Positions 27,240 through 35,976 are shown, numbered from the stretch's first letter. The stretch is DNA of 64,000 nt from Opitutus sp. GAS368 (GCF_900104925.1 NZ_LT629735.1:1-64000); one strand, 5' to 3'. Notes: generated from the letters alone by a model not told the origin. Translations and numbers: made by a program.

Positions 27240-28430
27240 ATGAATTCCGCCTACTCCGACCACCTGACGAAGACTCTCGGCGAAATCGAGGCCGCCGGGC
27301 TTTACAAGCGCGAGCGGATCATCACCACACACCAGACGGCCCACATCGCCGTGGCGTCCGGCCAGAAGGTGCTGAACCTGTGTGCCAACAACTACCTCGG
27401 CCTGGCCGACAACCCGGAGTTGATCACGGCCGCGCGCGAGTCCCTCGACCGCTGGGGCTACGGCTTGGCCTCGGTGCGCTTCATCTGCGGTACCCAGCAA
27501 ATCCACAAGGACCTCGAGGCGACCCTCGCCGGGTTCCTCGGCACCGAAGACACCATTCTCTACTCGTCCTGCTTCGACGCCAACGGCGGCCTCTTCGAGA
27601 CCCTGCTCGGGGCGGAGGATGCTGTCATTTCCGACGAGCTGAACCACGCCTCGATCATCGACGGCGTGCGGCTCTGCAAGGCGCAACGCTACCGCTACAA
27701 GAACAACAATCTCGAGGACCTCGAGGCCAAGCTGAAGGAGGCCGACGCCGCCAAGGCCCGCTTCAAGCTCATCGCCACCGACGGCGTGTTCTCGATGGAC
27801 GGCTTCATCGCCAACCTGAAAGGCATCTGCGACCTGGCCGACAAATACGGCGCGCTGGTGATGGTGGACGACAGCCATTCCGTTGGCTTCATGGGCCGGA
27901 CCGGTCGCGGCACGCACGAACACTGCGGCGTCATGGGCCGCGTCGACGTCTTCACCGGCACGCTCGGCAAGGCGCTCGGCGGCGCCACCGGCGGCTACAC
28001 CAGCGGCCGGAAGCAGATCATCGACCTGCTCCGCCAGCGCTCCCGGCCCTACCTTTTCTCCAACACCATCGCCCCGAGCGTCGCCGCCGCGTCCATCAAG
28101 TGCCTCGAGATGCTCAGCCGCTCGACCGAATTGCGCGACAAGCTCGAGGCCAACACCAGGTTTTTCCGCGAGGGCCTGACCAAGGCCGGCCTGACGATCC
28201 GCCCCGGCACGCACCCGATCGTGCCGGTCATGCTCGGCGACGCCGCGTTGTCGCAGAAGGTCGCCGCCCGCATGCTCGAGAAGGGCGTCTACGTCATCGG
28301 CTTCTTCTATCCCGTCGTGCCGCAGGGCATGGCCCGCATCCGCACGCAGGTGTCCGCGGCGCACAGCCGCGAAGACCTGGAATTTGCCATCAAGGCCTTC
28401 GCCGAAGTGAAGACAGAGTTTGGCTTGTAG
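27240..28430 (+). CDS. kbl: Glycine C-acetyltransferase (2-amino-3-ketobutyrate CoA ligase)
   Basis: The 396-residue PLP enzyme splits 2-amino-3-ketobutyrate with CoA into glycine and acetyl-CoA, the second step of threonine breakdown after Tdh. The PLP lysine is Lys244 in [13 protein letters not shown]. Other family motifs are [25 protein letters not shown] and [13 protein letters not shown]. Length equals E. coli Kbl (398). The stop codon TAG (28428-28430) is part of the family-A repeat that follows. Its promoter probably overlaps the triple operator shared with satD. Confidence 0.96.
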   Translation: MNSAYSDHLTKTLGEIEAAGLYKRERIITTHQTAHIAVASGQKVLNLCANNYLGLADNPELITAARESLDRWGYGLASVRFICGTQQIHKDLEATLAGFLGTEDTILYSSCFDANGGLFETLLGAEDAVISDELNHASIIDGVRLCKAQRYRYKNNNLEDLEAKLKEADAAKARFKLIATDGVFSMDGFIANLKGICDLADKYGALVMVDDSHSVGFMGRTGRGTHEHCGVMGRVDVFTGTLGKALGGATGGYTSGRKQIIDLLRQRSRPYLFSNTIAPSVAAASIKCLEMLSRSTELRDKLEANTRFFREGLTKAGLTIRPGTHPIVPVMLGDAALSQKVAARMLEKGVYVIGFFYPVVPQGMARIRTQVSAAHSREDLEFAIKAFAEVKTEFGL

Positions 28431-28501
28431 GAGCCTGCTTGCAGGCGATACAAACTCGCGCCGACACACCGCGTCCTGATCGCCTGCAAGCAGGCTCCTA
28501 C
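28427..28501. repeat. Palindromic repeat, family A, joining kbl stop to cdd start
   Basis: GTAGGAGCCTGCTTGCAGGC starts at 28427 and supplies the TAG stop of kbl. The right arm ends CTCCTAC at 28501, immediately before the ATG of cdd at 28502. The whole intergenic region is therefore the repeat. Confidence 0.92.
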
Positions 28502-28918
28502 ATGAAGAATCCCACCCCCGCCCAACTCAGGCAGCTCAAGGCCGCCGCCAAGACAGCCGCCGGCCGGGCCTACGCCCCCTACTCCAAGTTCACGGTCGGC
28601 GCCGCGATCCTGACCTCGACCGACAGGATCTACTCGGGCTGCAATGTCGAGAACGCCTCCTACGGCCTGACCAATTGCGCCGAACGCACCGCCATATTCA
28701 ACGCCGTGGCCGCCGGGGAAAAGCGGCTGAGACTGAAGTGCGTCGTCGTTTACACCCCGACCGACATACCGACGGCCCCGTGTGGCGCGTGCCGGCAGGT
28801 CATCAACGAATTCGGGCCCGACGCCCGCATCCTGTCCGTTTGCCGCGGCAAGGGCCACATCGCCTCCAGCACGCGCGAGCTGCTGCCCGGCGCCTTCGGT
28901 CCGGCCGACCTTGCTTGA
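28502..28918 (+). CDS. cdd: Cytidine deaminase
   Basis: The 138-residue enzyme converts cytidine and deoxycytidine to uridine forms in pyrimidine salvage. It is the short, tetrameric zinc type. Ligands are Cys59 in NCAERTAIF with catalytic Glu61, and Cys94/Cys97 in PCGACRQVI; YSKFTVGAAI and GCNVENASYG are substrate-binding motifs. The ATG abuts a family-A repeat, so there is no Shine-Dalgarno apart from what the repeat arm offers. The C-terminus ends ELLPGAFGPADL as usual. Confidence 0.95.
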   Translation: MKNPTPAQLRQLKAAAKTAAGRAYAPYSKFTVGAAILTSTDRIYSGCNVENASYGLTNCAERTAIFNAVAAGEKRLRLKCVVVYTPTDIPTAPCGACRQVINEFGPDARILSVCRGKGHIASSTRELLPGAFGPADLA

Positions 28919-28933
28919 TTCGGCCCCTGCCAC

Positions 28934-29761
28934 CTAAAGCGAGTCCGTGAACTTTCGGAACTCTTCCCAGTAGCGCGGCCCGGTGAAGTCGCCGAGACCG
29001 GCGTGGGGCCCTCCCTCGACGAAGAGCTTCTGCTTTCGCGCGGTGATCGTCTCGTAGAGTTTCTCGCCCTGCCAGAACGGCACGGTGTTGTCCGCCGTGC
29101 CGTGGATGACAAACACCGGCAACTTGAGTTCGGGCACCTTGGCAAGGTTCACGAACTTGTCGCCCGGAAAGAGGGGAACCCTGGTCATCACCCGGTAGGC
29201 GCTGACGAACGCGCCCTGGATGACAAGCCCGGCGGCCGGCTGGTGCCGGGCCAGTTCGATCCCCGGACCGGACCCAAGTGAGTAGCCGAAAATGATGATC
29301 CGATCGGCCGGCACGCCCAGGTTCGTGCGCAGATAATCGTAGGCCAGCCGGGCATCGGCATAGAGGTTGGCTTCCGTCGGTGTCCCCTCGCTGCGGCCGT
29401 AACCGTGGTAGTCTATGGCGAAGACCGCGTAGCCCGCCACCACAAACTGCGGCAGGTATTCGCCGATGCTGCCCAGTTCCTCGTAGTTGCCGTGCAGGTA
29501 GAGCAGCGTGTATTTCGCCTTCGGGTTCGGCCAGTGCCGCGCGGCGATCTTCACGCCGTCCGGCGCCGTCAGCTGGAGGTAGTCCGGCCCCAGTTCGTAT
29601 TTCACCGGGGGTCGCGGGAAGATCATCGACTGCGCCAGGAAATGCGCCCCGACCGCCAGCAGCCCATAGACCGCCAACAGCAGAAGCCCGATCCGACCCG
29701 CAATAGCGATCATCTCCGGCATGGTGGACTGGTCTGGATTCCGCCCGGAATAGTGGGCCAT
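28934..29761 (-). CDS. Alpha/beta hydrolase, membrane-anchored
   Basis: The 275-residue protein has one N-terminal hydrophobic segment (about 20-43) followed by an alpha/beta-hydrolase domain. It has the oxyanion region YLHGNYEELGSIG, a DYHGYGRSEG loop, a nucleophile elbow FGYSLGSGPG, Asp in VIHGTADNTVPF and a final His in GGPHAGLGD. This fits the BEM46/YfhR (serine hydrolase) group with a periplasmic-facing domain. The ATG at 29761 lies four bases after the hisS stop, suggesting co-transcription; MPEM thirteen codons later is an alternative start. Substrate unknown. Confidence 0.86.
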   Translation of the reverse strand: MAHYSGRNPDQSTMPEMIAIAGRIGLLLLAVYGLLAVGAHFLAQSMIFPRPPVKYELGPDYLQLTAPDGVKIAARHWPNPKAKYTLLYLHGNYEELGSIGEYLPQFVVAGYAVFAIDYHGYGRSEGTPTEANLYADARLAYDYLRTNLGVPADRIIIFGYSLGSGPGIELARHQPAAGLVIQGAFVSAYRVMTRVPLFPGDKFVNLAKVPELKLPVFVIHGTADNTVPFWQGEKLYETITARKQKLFVEGGPHAGLGDFTGPRYWEEFRKFTDSL

Positions 29762-29765
29762 GGTC

Positions 29766-31151
29766 TCAGTGCCCCGTGAGCAGCTCGCGCACCAGCGCCA
29801 CCACCCGGCCGCGCGGGATCTCGCGCTCGGCCCGGTCGGCCAGGTCGCGCAGTTTCACGACGCCCTTGGCCAACTCGTCGCCGCCGTAGATGAGCGCGAT
29901 CTTCGCCCCGGACTCGGAGGCCGCCTTGAACTGCTTCCCGAACGCCAGGTCCTTGAAGGGATACTCGACCCTGAAGCCGGCCGCGCGCAGCGCCTGGATG
30001 TCGGCAAAGGCCGCCTTCCGCTCCGCCTCGCCGCCCATGACGACGTAGACTTGGGGCGCAGTCCCGTGGGCCGGGGCCAGCCCGCGCTGCTCGATCAGCA
30101 GGCTGGTGGTCACATCGCCGATGGCGAAACCCACCGCCGGCAGATCGGCATAGCCGAGTTTCTTGATGAGATCGTTGTAGCGGCCACCACCGGCCAGCGC
30201 GCGCAGGTCGCCCTTCCGGTCAAAAGCTTCGAAGACGAAACCCGTGTAGTAGGCCAGCCCACGAACCACACTGAGATCGACTTGAACAAAATCCTTTAGC
30301 CCCATGGCCTCAAGCCTAGCCAGCACCTTCTTCCAATCGAGTAAGCGCATGGCAAGAGGAAGTGCTTTAGCTGTGACGTCCGCCACCTGCGCAGAAAAAT
30401 CACCAGCCTTGAGTGATTCCTTTACGGTTTCACCGGGTATTGTCTGCGTTATCGTTCGTTCAAGTGCATCAACTGACTTCACCTGAAGAAAAGCTAGTAT
30501 CTTTTCCTTTTTGTCGGCGGACATAGCACCGTGCGCCTCGGTGTAGACCTTAAAGGCGTCGTCACCAGCCTTCTCGTAGCGGTCGATGGCCGTCAGGACG
30601 CTGCGCGCCTGGGCATCGGTGAAGCCCAGCGCCTCCAAATAGAAAAACCACAAGTCGCGATCGCTCAGTCGGACGTAGAAGTCGTCCTTGGTCAGGCCGA
30701 AGCCGGCGAGGCACTGGATGAGCAGGGCGATGAGCTCGATCTCGGCCTCCGGGCCGGCTTCGCCAAAGATGTCGGCGTTGAACTGGTGGAAGGCGCGCAA
30801 CCGGCCCTTCTGGGCACGCTCATAGCGGTAAAACTCGGCGATGCTGAACCATTTGATCGGCCGCTTCAGGGCGCCGGCCTTCTCGCCGACCATCCGGCAG
30901 ACCGTGGGGGTCATCTCGGGCCGCAAGGATACCTCGCGGTCACCTTTGTCCTTGAAGCTGAACAGCTGTGCCTCGATCTCGTCGCCCGACTTGGTCTTGT
31001 AGAGTTCCAGCGGCTCGAGGACCGGGGCGTCGTATTCCTGAAAGCCAAAACTGACCGCCGCCTGCCGCCAGGTGCGGAAGATGTGCTGACGGCGGGAAAA
31101 ATCCTCCGGATAGAAATCCCGGAAGCCCGGAAGCGACTGGAAGCCGGCCAT
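29766..31151 (-). CDS. hisS: Histidyl-tRNA synthetase
   Basis: The 461-residue class II synthetase charges tRNA-His. Motif 2 region EVSLRPEMTPTVCRMV, the YERAQKGRLRAFHQFNADIF loop, the histidine motif VVRGLAYYTGFVFEAF and motif 3 GGGRYNDLIKKLG / PAVGFAIGDVTTSL are present, followed by an anticodon-binding domain. The RGLAYYTG form (Ala where E. coli has Asp) is found in a distinct HisRS branch. A stretch at about 30240-30530 (residues 207-304) has GC near 51% against 60-67% at its edges, yet the frame is intact. An HU-type gene lies just upstream. Confidence 0.94.
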   Translation of the reverse strand: MAGFQSLPGFRDFYPEDFSRRQHIFRTWRQAAVSFGFQEYDAPVLEPLELYKTKSGDEIEAQLFSFKDKGDREVSLRPEMTPTVCRMVGEKAGALKRPIKWFSIAEFYRYERAQKGRLRAFHQFNADIFGEAGPEAEIELIALLIQCLAGFGLTKDDFYVRLSDRDLWFFYLEALGFTDAQARSVLTAIDRYEKAGDDAFKVYTEAHGAMSADKKEKILAFLQVKSVDALERTITQTIPGETVKESLKAGDFSAQVADVTAKALPLAMRLLDWKKVLARLEAMGLKDFVQVDLSVVRGLAYYTGFVFEAFDRKGDLRALAGGGRYNDLIKKLGYADLPAVGFAIGDVTTSLLIEQRGLAPAHGTAPQVYVVMGGEAERKAAFADIQALRAAGFRVEYPFKDLAFGKQFKAASESGAKIALIYGGDELAKGVVKLRDLADRAEREIPRGRVVALVRELLTGH

Positions 31152-31175
31152 GCCTCGCTGCGACTAAGCGCGCGC

Positions 31176-31514
31176 TCAGGCCGAGGCCGGGGGCGGCGGG
31201 TTGCTGCGCAGTTTCTCGAGGCTGAGCTGCTTGATCTTCTGCTTGAGAATCTTGCCCGACTTGAACTTCACCACGGCGCGCTCCGGGATCACGACCTCGG
31301 TCTCGGGTTTGTTCGGATTGCGGCCCACCCGGGCCTTCCGGACCTGCACCTCGAGGACGCCGAAGTTGCGGAGCTCGACGTTGCGGCCGGCTGCAAGTGC
31401 ATCCATGACAATATCGAGCGTCATTTGCACCGTGTCTTGAATTTGCTTCTGCGGGAAACCGGTCTTCTCGTAGATTTCGAGCACGATCTCACGTTTGGTC
31501 AGGTTGGTCGACAT
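31176..31514 (-). CDS. HU/IHF family DNA-binding protein
   Basis: The 112-residue histone-like protein bends and packs DNA. The sequence follows the family throughout: LTKREIVLEIYEKTGFPQKQ, VELRNFGVLEV, VRKARVGRNPNKPET and the C-terminal helix AVVKFKSGKILKQKI. The RNPNKP tip, equivalent to RNPxTG, intercalates DNA. The tail (LRSNPPPPASA) is a short proline extension. The gene is divergent from ubiE/menG and 24 bases upstream of hisS, with which it may share a transcript. Confidence 0.94.
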   Translation of the reverse strand: MSTNLTKREIVLEIYEKTGFPQKQIQDTVQMTLDIVMDALAAGRNVELRNFGVLEVQVRKARVGRNPNKPETEVVIPERAVVKFKSGKILKQKIKQLSLEKLRSNPPPPASA

Positions 31515-31562
31515 GGCTGGGCGTGGGTTGAAATTTTTGGTGTGCTAAGGCTTACAGCCGCA

Positions 31563-31591
31563 AATAATTCACTACCCTGTGCTTGCGTCAA
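31563..31591 (-). promoter_or_regulatory. Probable sigma-70 promoter of the HU-type gene
   Basis: On the minus strand TTGACG (31591-31586) and ATTATT (31568-31563) are 17 bases apart, about 50 bases before the start codon at 31514. This is inferred from match and spacing only. Confidence 0.5.
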
Positions 31592-31623
31592 CCGCAAAGC
31601 CGCACAAAGCCTAGGGCTTAACC

Positions 31624-32319
31624 ATGCCCGATCCGAAGGCTGTAAACAGCATGTTTGCCCGTATTGCGGGCCGCTATGACCTCGCCAACCACCTCCTGAG
31701 CGGGGGCGTGGACTATTGGTGGCGCCAGCGACTCGTGCGGGCCGTCCACGACACCCGTCCGGGAGCTGTTCTCGACCTGGCCACAGGGAGTGGCGACGTG
31801 GCCTTTGCCTTGGCCGACGGACTGCCGGCGGGCACCCGGATCACCGGAATGGACTTCTGTGAACCGATGCTTGAAGAAGCCGTAAAAAAACGCGCCGATA
31901 GCCCCCGGTGGACCGCCATTGAGTTTCGGCACGGCGACGGCCTGGCTCTGCCTCTGCCTGACGGGTCGTTTGATGCCGTCACGATTTCCTTCGGGCTGCG
32001 CAACATGGCTGACCGCCACCAAGCCTTGGGCGAGATGCGCCGGGTGCTGCGGCCTGGCGGCCGGCTGTTCCTGCTGGAATTCTCCCAACCTTTCTTCTGG
32101 TTCCGGCCGTTCTACTACGCCTATCTGAAGTTCGTGCTGCCCGCCGTCGCCGCGGTCGTGACAGGCGATCGCTCGGCCTATGAATATCTCTGTGGTTCGA
32201 TCGGGCTGTTTCCTGACCGGGCGGGCATCGCCGCGGAGATCCGTCAGGCCGGTTTCAGTTCAGTCGCCGCGACGCCCATGACGTTCGGCATCGTCGCCCT
32301 GCACGTCGCGCAAGTTTAG
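31624..32319 (+). CDS. menG: Ubiquinone/menaquinone biosynthesis C-methyltransferase
   Basis: The 231-residue SAM-dependent enzyme adds the last methyl group in menaquinone (or ubiquinone) synthesis. Motifs are MFARIAGRYDLANHLLSGG at the N-terminus, the SAM loop VLDLATGSGDVAFAL, GMDFCEPML, FDAVTISFGLRNMAD and YEYLCGSI...F near the end, all typical of UbiE/MenG. MenG is preferred because Verrucomicrobiota-like organisms mostly use menaquinone, but the sequence alone does not decide. The stop TAG (32317-32319) is formed by a family-C repeat arm. Confidence 0.9.
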   Translation: MPDPKAVNSMFARIAGRYDLANHLLSGGVDYWWRQRLVRAVHDTRPGAVLDLATGSGDVAFALADGLPAGTRITGMDFCEPMLEEAVKKRADSPRWTAIEFRHGDGLALPLPDGSFDAVTISFGLRNMADRHQALGEMRRVLRPGGRLFLLEFSQPFFWFRPFYYAYLKFVLPAVAAVVTGDRSAYEYLCGSIGLFPDRAGIAAEIRQAGFSSVAATPMTFGIVALHVAQV

Positions 32320-32384
32320 GGTCGCCGCTAGTCGGCGGACCGCTTCGCGAATTGAACACGGCCCGGCGCCAAGCACCGGCCCGG
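32317..32384. repeat. Family C repeat fused to the menG stop codon
   Basis: TAGGGTCGCCGC at 32317 begins the left arm and supplies the TAG stop. The weak right arm is CCAAGCACCGGCCC near 32369-32382. It is a diverged copy of the element at 15469. Confidence 0.7.
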
Positions 32385-32399
32385 CATTCAAATAGCAAT

Positions 32400-32717
32400 T
32401 CAGTTGAACGATTTCCCGCAGCCGCAGGTGCTCTGCGCATTGGGATTCTTGATCTCGAAGCCCTTGCCGTGGAGGCCGTCGTCAAAGTCGATGCTGCAGC
32501 CAGTGAGGTAGGCGAGGCTGGTTGGATCCACCAGCACCTGCACGCCTTCGCTCTCGAACACGTTGTCGTCCGCCTTGGGCAGGTCGAAGGACATGCCGTA
32601 TTCGAAGCCCGAGCAGCCGCCGCTTTCCACGAACACGCGCAGTTGCTTCGCGGCATCGGCCTGCGCCGTGCGCATCGTCTGCACCTGGCGGGCGGCGCGG
32701 TTGGAAAGGGTGACCAT
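32400..32717 (-). CDS. erpA: A-type iron-sulfur carrier (ErpA/IscA/HesB)
   Basis: The 105-residue protein carries and inserts Fe-S clusters into client enzymes such as aconitase. The three ligand cysteines are Cys35 in VESGGCSGFEYG and Cys98/Cys100 in STCGCGKSF. The core VLVDPTSLAYLTGCSIDF is standard. Length equals ErpA/IscA. It is transcribed alone, convergent with menG. The ErpA label rests on overall similarity; IscA-type naming would be equally defensible. Confidence 0.92.
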   Translation of the reverse strand: MVTLSNRAARQVQTMRTAQADAAKQLRVFVESGGCSGFEYGMSFDLPKADDNVFESEGVQVLVDPTSLAYLTGCSIDFDDGLHGKGFEIKNPNAQSTCGCGKSFN

Positions 32718-32850
32718 GGGCGCAACCTAGGCGCGTCACCCCGGCTGTCAACCGGCGCTTCCAACCGGCCGGCGCCAGCCCATAGCAGGAAGTGTGCAAT
32801 TTAGCGCATGAGTTCTTGCCACACAGGAAACCGGCCGTTTTTGTGAGGCC

Positions 32851-33861
32851 GTGCCCACGCCCGCCCTCAAGCACATCTTCAACGAACTCCAATACGAGCT
32901 GACCAACAAGCTCGCCGAAGGCGGCATGGGCCTGGTCTACGAGGCCGTGCAAAAGGGCACGGGCAACTTCCGCAAGGCCGTCGCCATCAAGCTCATTCGC
33001 GAGGAGTATTCCAGCATCCCGGAGTTCCAGAAGAATTTCATCGGCGAGGCCCGGCTGGTGGCTGACCTCATCCACACCAACATCGTCCAGACCTACCACC
33101 TCGGCCAGATTGGCGGACAATATTTCATGACGATGGAGTTCGTCCATGGCGTGAACCTGGAACAGTTCATAGACCGCCACATCGAGCTGGGCCGGCAGGT
33201 GCCGATCGACATGGCGGTCTTCATCGCCTCCCGCGTCTGCCGCGGACTCAGCTACGCCCACGCCAAGCGCGACACCGAGGGCCGCCTGGTCGGCATCGTC
33301 CACCGCGACGTCAACCCGAAGAACGTCATGCTCGCCATCGAGGGCGACGTGAAGCTCACGGACTTCGGCATCGCGAAGGCTCTCGACCTGATGTATAACG
33401 AGGAAGGCAAGGTGATCCCGGGCAAGGACGAGTATCTTTCGCCCGAGGGTGCCAGCTACGCCGTCACCGACGGCCGCTCCGACCTCTTCCCGCTCGGCAT
33501 CGTCCTGACCGAAATCCTGCTGGGCAAAAACATCTTCCGGGGCGCCACCCGCGTGGAGTCGCGCCGCAACATCCTCACGCTGCCCATCCCGGACTTCCAC
33601 ACGCTCCGCGCCGACATCGACCCCAAGCTCGACGCCATCCTCCACCGGGCCTTGGAGCGCGACCGCGACAAGCGCTACCAATCCGCCTTCGAGATGCTCA
33701 CCGACCTCGAGATGTATCTCTACAGCGACCGTTACGGCCCGACCAACGAGAAGCTGGCCGTCTACCTCGCCGAAGTCTTTCCCCCCGCCAAACCCGGCTC
33801 CAACCCCGCCGTCCCGACCTCCGCCCTACCCCGCGTGTCCACGCTCGAAAGCCAGAGGTAA
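32851..33861 (+). CDS. Eukaryotic-type serine/threonine protein kinase
   Basis: The 336-residue soluble kinase has a glycine loop [12 protein letters not shown] (21-32), ATP Lys47 in VAIKLI, catalytic loop [10 protein letters not shown] with Asp153, DFG at 171-173 and a modified APE region (YLSPEGAS). The catalytic loop has Asn in place of the usual Lys after Asp+1 (HRDVNP for HRDxKP), as in some myxobacterial-type kinases. There is no transmembrane or sensor domain; the tail (300-336) is proline-rich. GTG at 32851 is the only start before an upstream stop. It lies 12 bases before rpoN, so kinase and sigma-54 are one operon. Confidence 0.92.
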   Translation: MPTPALKHIFNELQYELTNKLAEGGMGLVYEAVQKGTGNFRKAVAIKLIREEYSSIPEFQKNFIGEARLVADLIHTNIVQTYHLGQIGGQYFMTMEFVHGVNLEQFIDRHIELGRQVPIDMAVFIASRVCRGLSYAHAKRDTEGRLVGIVHRDVNPKNVMLAIEGDVKLTDFGIAKALDLMYNEEGKVIPGKDEYLSPEGASYAVTDGRSDLFPLGIVLTEILLGKNIFRGATRVESRRNILTLPIPDFHTLRADIDPKLDAILHRALERDRDKRYQSAFEMLTDLEMYLYSDRYGPTNEKLAVYLAEVFPPAKPGSNPAVPTSALPRVSTLESQR

Positions 33862-33873
33862 CCCCTTGCGCGC

Positions 33874-35331
33874 ATGAGCGGCCCCGGACTCAACCAGAGC
33901 TTCCACCAGAGGCAGACGCAGCAGCTTGTGCTGGCGCCACAGATGCGCCAGTCGCTGAAGATCCTGCAGGTCGCGGCGCTCGACCTGCGCGCCACCGTCC
34001 AGGAGGAGCTGCAGTCCAACCCGACCCTCGAGGAGCTGCCGATGGACGATGTCAGCCTCGAGAAGGAGGCGGGCAACGGGGACGACAACGCGACGCCCGC
34101 CGACGATCCCCGCGAGGAGATGGATTTTTCCAAGGATTTCCAGGTGCTCGAGAAAATCGGGCAGGATTGGAAGGACCACCTTTCCGACGCCGGCGGGGTG
34201 CGCCAGACCTCGAGCGAGGAGGACGAGCGCCGCCAGCACTTCTTCGACTCGCTGACCACCGAGACCTCGCTGCAGGAGCACCTCATGGGCCAGGCCGAGC
34301 AGTCCGACTCCCCGCCCCCGGTGCTCACGGCCCTGCGCTTCCTCGTCGGCAGCCTCGATGACCGCGGCTACCTCACCTCGACGCTCTCCGACCTCGCCCT
34401 GCTGGCCAACCTGCCGCTGTCGACGATGCAGGAGGCCGCCAAGCTGCTGAAGACCTTCGAACCGGCCGGCATCGGCGCCGAAAGCCTCGCCGACTGCCTG
34501 CTCATCCAGCTCGCCCAGAAGGGCCGCGAGAAATCCGTGGCGGCCCGCATCATCCGCGACCACTTCGACCTGCTGGTCCGCCGCCGCATCCCCGACCTGG
34601 CCCGCAAGACCGGCCTCGCCCCCGAGGTCATCCAGGAGGCCATCGAGGAGATCGGCACCCTTGACCCCGCGCCCGGCCGGCGCTTCGCCGACGATGCCAA
34701 CCGTGTGGTCGTGCCCGATGTCACCGTCGAGAAGGATGGCGAGGAGTGGAAGATAATCCTCAACCAGGACTACATCCCGCGCCTGCGGCTGAGCAACACC
34801 TACAAGGAGCTCATCGCGAAGGGCAAGCTGAGCAAACAGGAGGGCGACTATCTCCGCGAAAAGCTGCGCTCGGGCAAGTTCATCATCAATGCCATCGAGC
34901 AGCGCCAGCGCACGATCGAGCGCATCACCCGCGAGATCATCAAGCACCAGGGCGAGTTCTTCGCGGAGGGCGTCGCGAAGCTGAAGCCGCTCACGATGAC
35001 GCAGATTGCGGACATCATCGGCGTGCACGAGACGACCGTCAGCCGCGCGCTGGCCAACAAATACATCAAGACCCCGCACGGCGTCTTCGAGATGAAGTTC
35101 TTCTTCACCTCGGGCTACCAGTCGGACGCCGGCGAGGCGGTCGCCAACACCAGCGTGAAGGAGATGATCGCCGACATCATCGCCAGCGAGGACCCGGGCA
35201 AGCCCCTCAGCGACCAGGAAATCGTCGGCCTGTTGGAAGCCAAGGGCCTGAAGATCGCCCGCCGGACCGTTGCGAAATACCGCGAGGAACTCGGCCTGCT
35301 GCCGAGCAACCTGCGCCGGCGGTATGATTGA
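33874..35331 (+). CDS. rpoN: RNA polymerase sigma-54 factor
   Basis: The 485-residue sigma factor directs polymerase to -24/-12 promoters and needs AAA+ activators. Region I is glutamine-rich (SFHQRQTQQLVLAPQMRQSL, about 9-28), the acidic region II follows, and the C-terminal helix-turn-helix and RpoN box ARRTVAKYRE (462-471) are intact. No enhancer-binding activator gene is within the window. Co-transcription with a Ser/Thr kinase is unusual. A family-C repeat follows the stop. Confidence 0.97.
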   Translation: MSGPGLNQSFHQRQTQQLVLAPQMRQSLKILQVAALDLRATVQEELQSNPTLEELPMDDVSLEKEAGNGDDNATPADDPREEMDFSKDFQVLEKIGQDWKDHLSDAGGVRQTSSEEDERRQHFFDSLTTETSLQEHLMGQAEQSDSPPPVLTALRFLVGSLDDRGYLTSTLSDLALLANLPLSTMQEAAKLLKTFEPAGIGAESLADCLLIQLAQKGREKSVAARIIRDHFDLLVRRRIPDLARKTGLAPEVIQEAIEEIGTLDPAPGRRFADDANRVVVPDVTVEKDGEEWKIILNQDYIPRLRLSNTYKELIAKGKLSKQEGDYLREKLRSGKFIINAIEQRQRTIERITREIIKHQGEFFAEGVAKLKPLTMTQIADIIGVHETTVSRALANKYIKTPHGVFEMKFFFTSGYQSDAGEAVANTSVKEMIADIIASEDPGKPLSDQEIVGLLEAKGLKIARRTVAKYREELGLLPSNLRRRYD

Positions 35332-35346
35332 TCGCGTTGTTTTCTT

Positions 35347-35418
35347 TGTAGGGCCGGTGCTTGTCGCCGGGCCGCGAAGAACGCCCGGCGTGGTCCACCG
35401 GCAAGCGGCGACCCTACA
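35347..35418. repeat. Palindromic repeat, family C
   Basis: TGTAGGGCCGGTGCTTGTCG at 35347 pairs imperfectly with CAAGCGGCGACCCTACA ending at 35418. It fills the gap between convergent rpoN and the receiver gene. Confidence 0.85.
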
Positions 35419-35424
35419 TTTGCC

Positions 35425-35865
35425 TCACGCCGAGCGGCTCGCGGCCGTCTGGTCGTGGAGCTTGGCCGCTTCCAGCACCGTCTTGACCAGCTCCGGCAGC
35501 GACACGGGTTTGAGCAGATAGCGGTAAAGCGCGGCCTCGTTCACGCTGCGCAGCAGCATCTCGGGCTTCATGTAGCCCGTGACGAGCACGCGCTGCATTT
35601 CGGGATATTCTTCCCGGGCGTCGACGAGAAAGCTCAGGCCGTTGCCGCCCGGCATCAGGTGGTCGCACACGACAACCTTGAAGGCCTTCTTGTGGAGGAT
35701 GTATCCGGCCTCCCGGGTGCTGGTGGCCAGCACGCACTCGAAATGGGGGGAAAGCGCCTCGGCGAACAACTCGATCAGCGGCTTTTCATCATCGATCAGC
35801 AGCACTGCGCCCAGCTTGGGCTTGGTGATGGCCGGTTCGGTGGTTGGGGCGGTCGACACGCCCAA
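35425..35865 (-). CDS. Single-domain response regulator (CheY-like receiver)
   Basis: The 146-residue protein is a lone receiver domain with an ~18-residue unstructured lead. Acidic pair Asp25-Asp26, phospho-acceptor Asp68 in VVVCDHLMPGGNG, Thr96 in VLVTGYM and Lys119 in YLLKPVS are all present. It has no output domain, so it must act through a partner protein or in a phosphorelay. No histidine kinase is adjacent. It resembles receivers with RpfG-type LLKPV motifs. Convergent with rpoN. Confidence 0.92.
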   Translation of the reverse strand: MGVSTAPTTEPAITKPKLGAVLLIDDEKPLIELFAEALSPHFECVLATSTREAGYILHKKAFKVVVCDHLMPGGNGLSFLVDAREEYPEMQRVLVTGYMKPEMLLRSVNEAALYRYLLKPVSLPELVKTVLEAAKLHDQTAASRSA

Positions 35866-35976
35866 AACAGTGCTTCACTGCCCACTCTTGGCAAACCCAA
35901 ATCGCCGGTTGCTTGCCGGTGACCGGTTTTGGTTTGCGTGCCCCCGCAGTGGCGTATTTTTTTGGCAGGCACTGGC

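Noticed and set aside
9180-28501. Repeated palindromes as a CRISPR array or tandem satellite
   Set aside because: Copies are dispersed kilobases apart, each is an inverted repeat with its own spacer, and there are no cas genes.
30217-30530. hisS as a frameshifted or broken gene
   Set aside because: The frame is continuous through the low-GC patch and all motifs on both sides align.
32851-33861. Kinase as a pseudokinase because of HRDVNP
   Set aside because: ATP-binding Lys47, catalytic Asp153 and DFG are intact, and many bacterial kinases vary the residue after HRD.
35961-35976. TTGGCAGGCACTGGCA upstream of the ankyrin-like gene as a sigma-54 promoter, suggestive because rpoN is adjacent
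   Set aside because: The GG and GC elements are one base too close, and transcription would begin inside the coding sequence.
35929-35976. N-terminal extension of the ankyrin-like protein (starting VCVPPQW)
   Set aside because: The extra residues do not fit the 33-residue repeat and overlap the promoter region; the first repeat begins at 35977.
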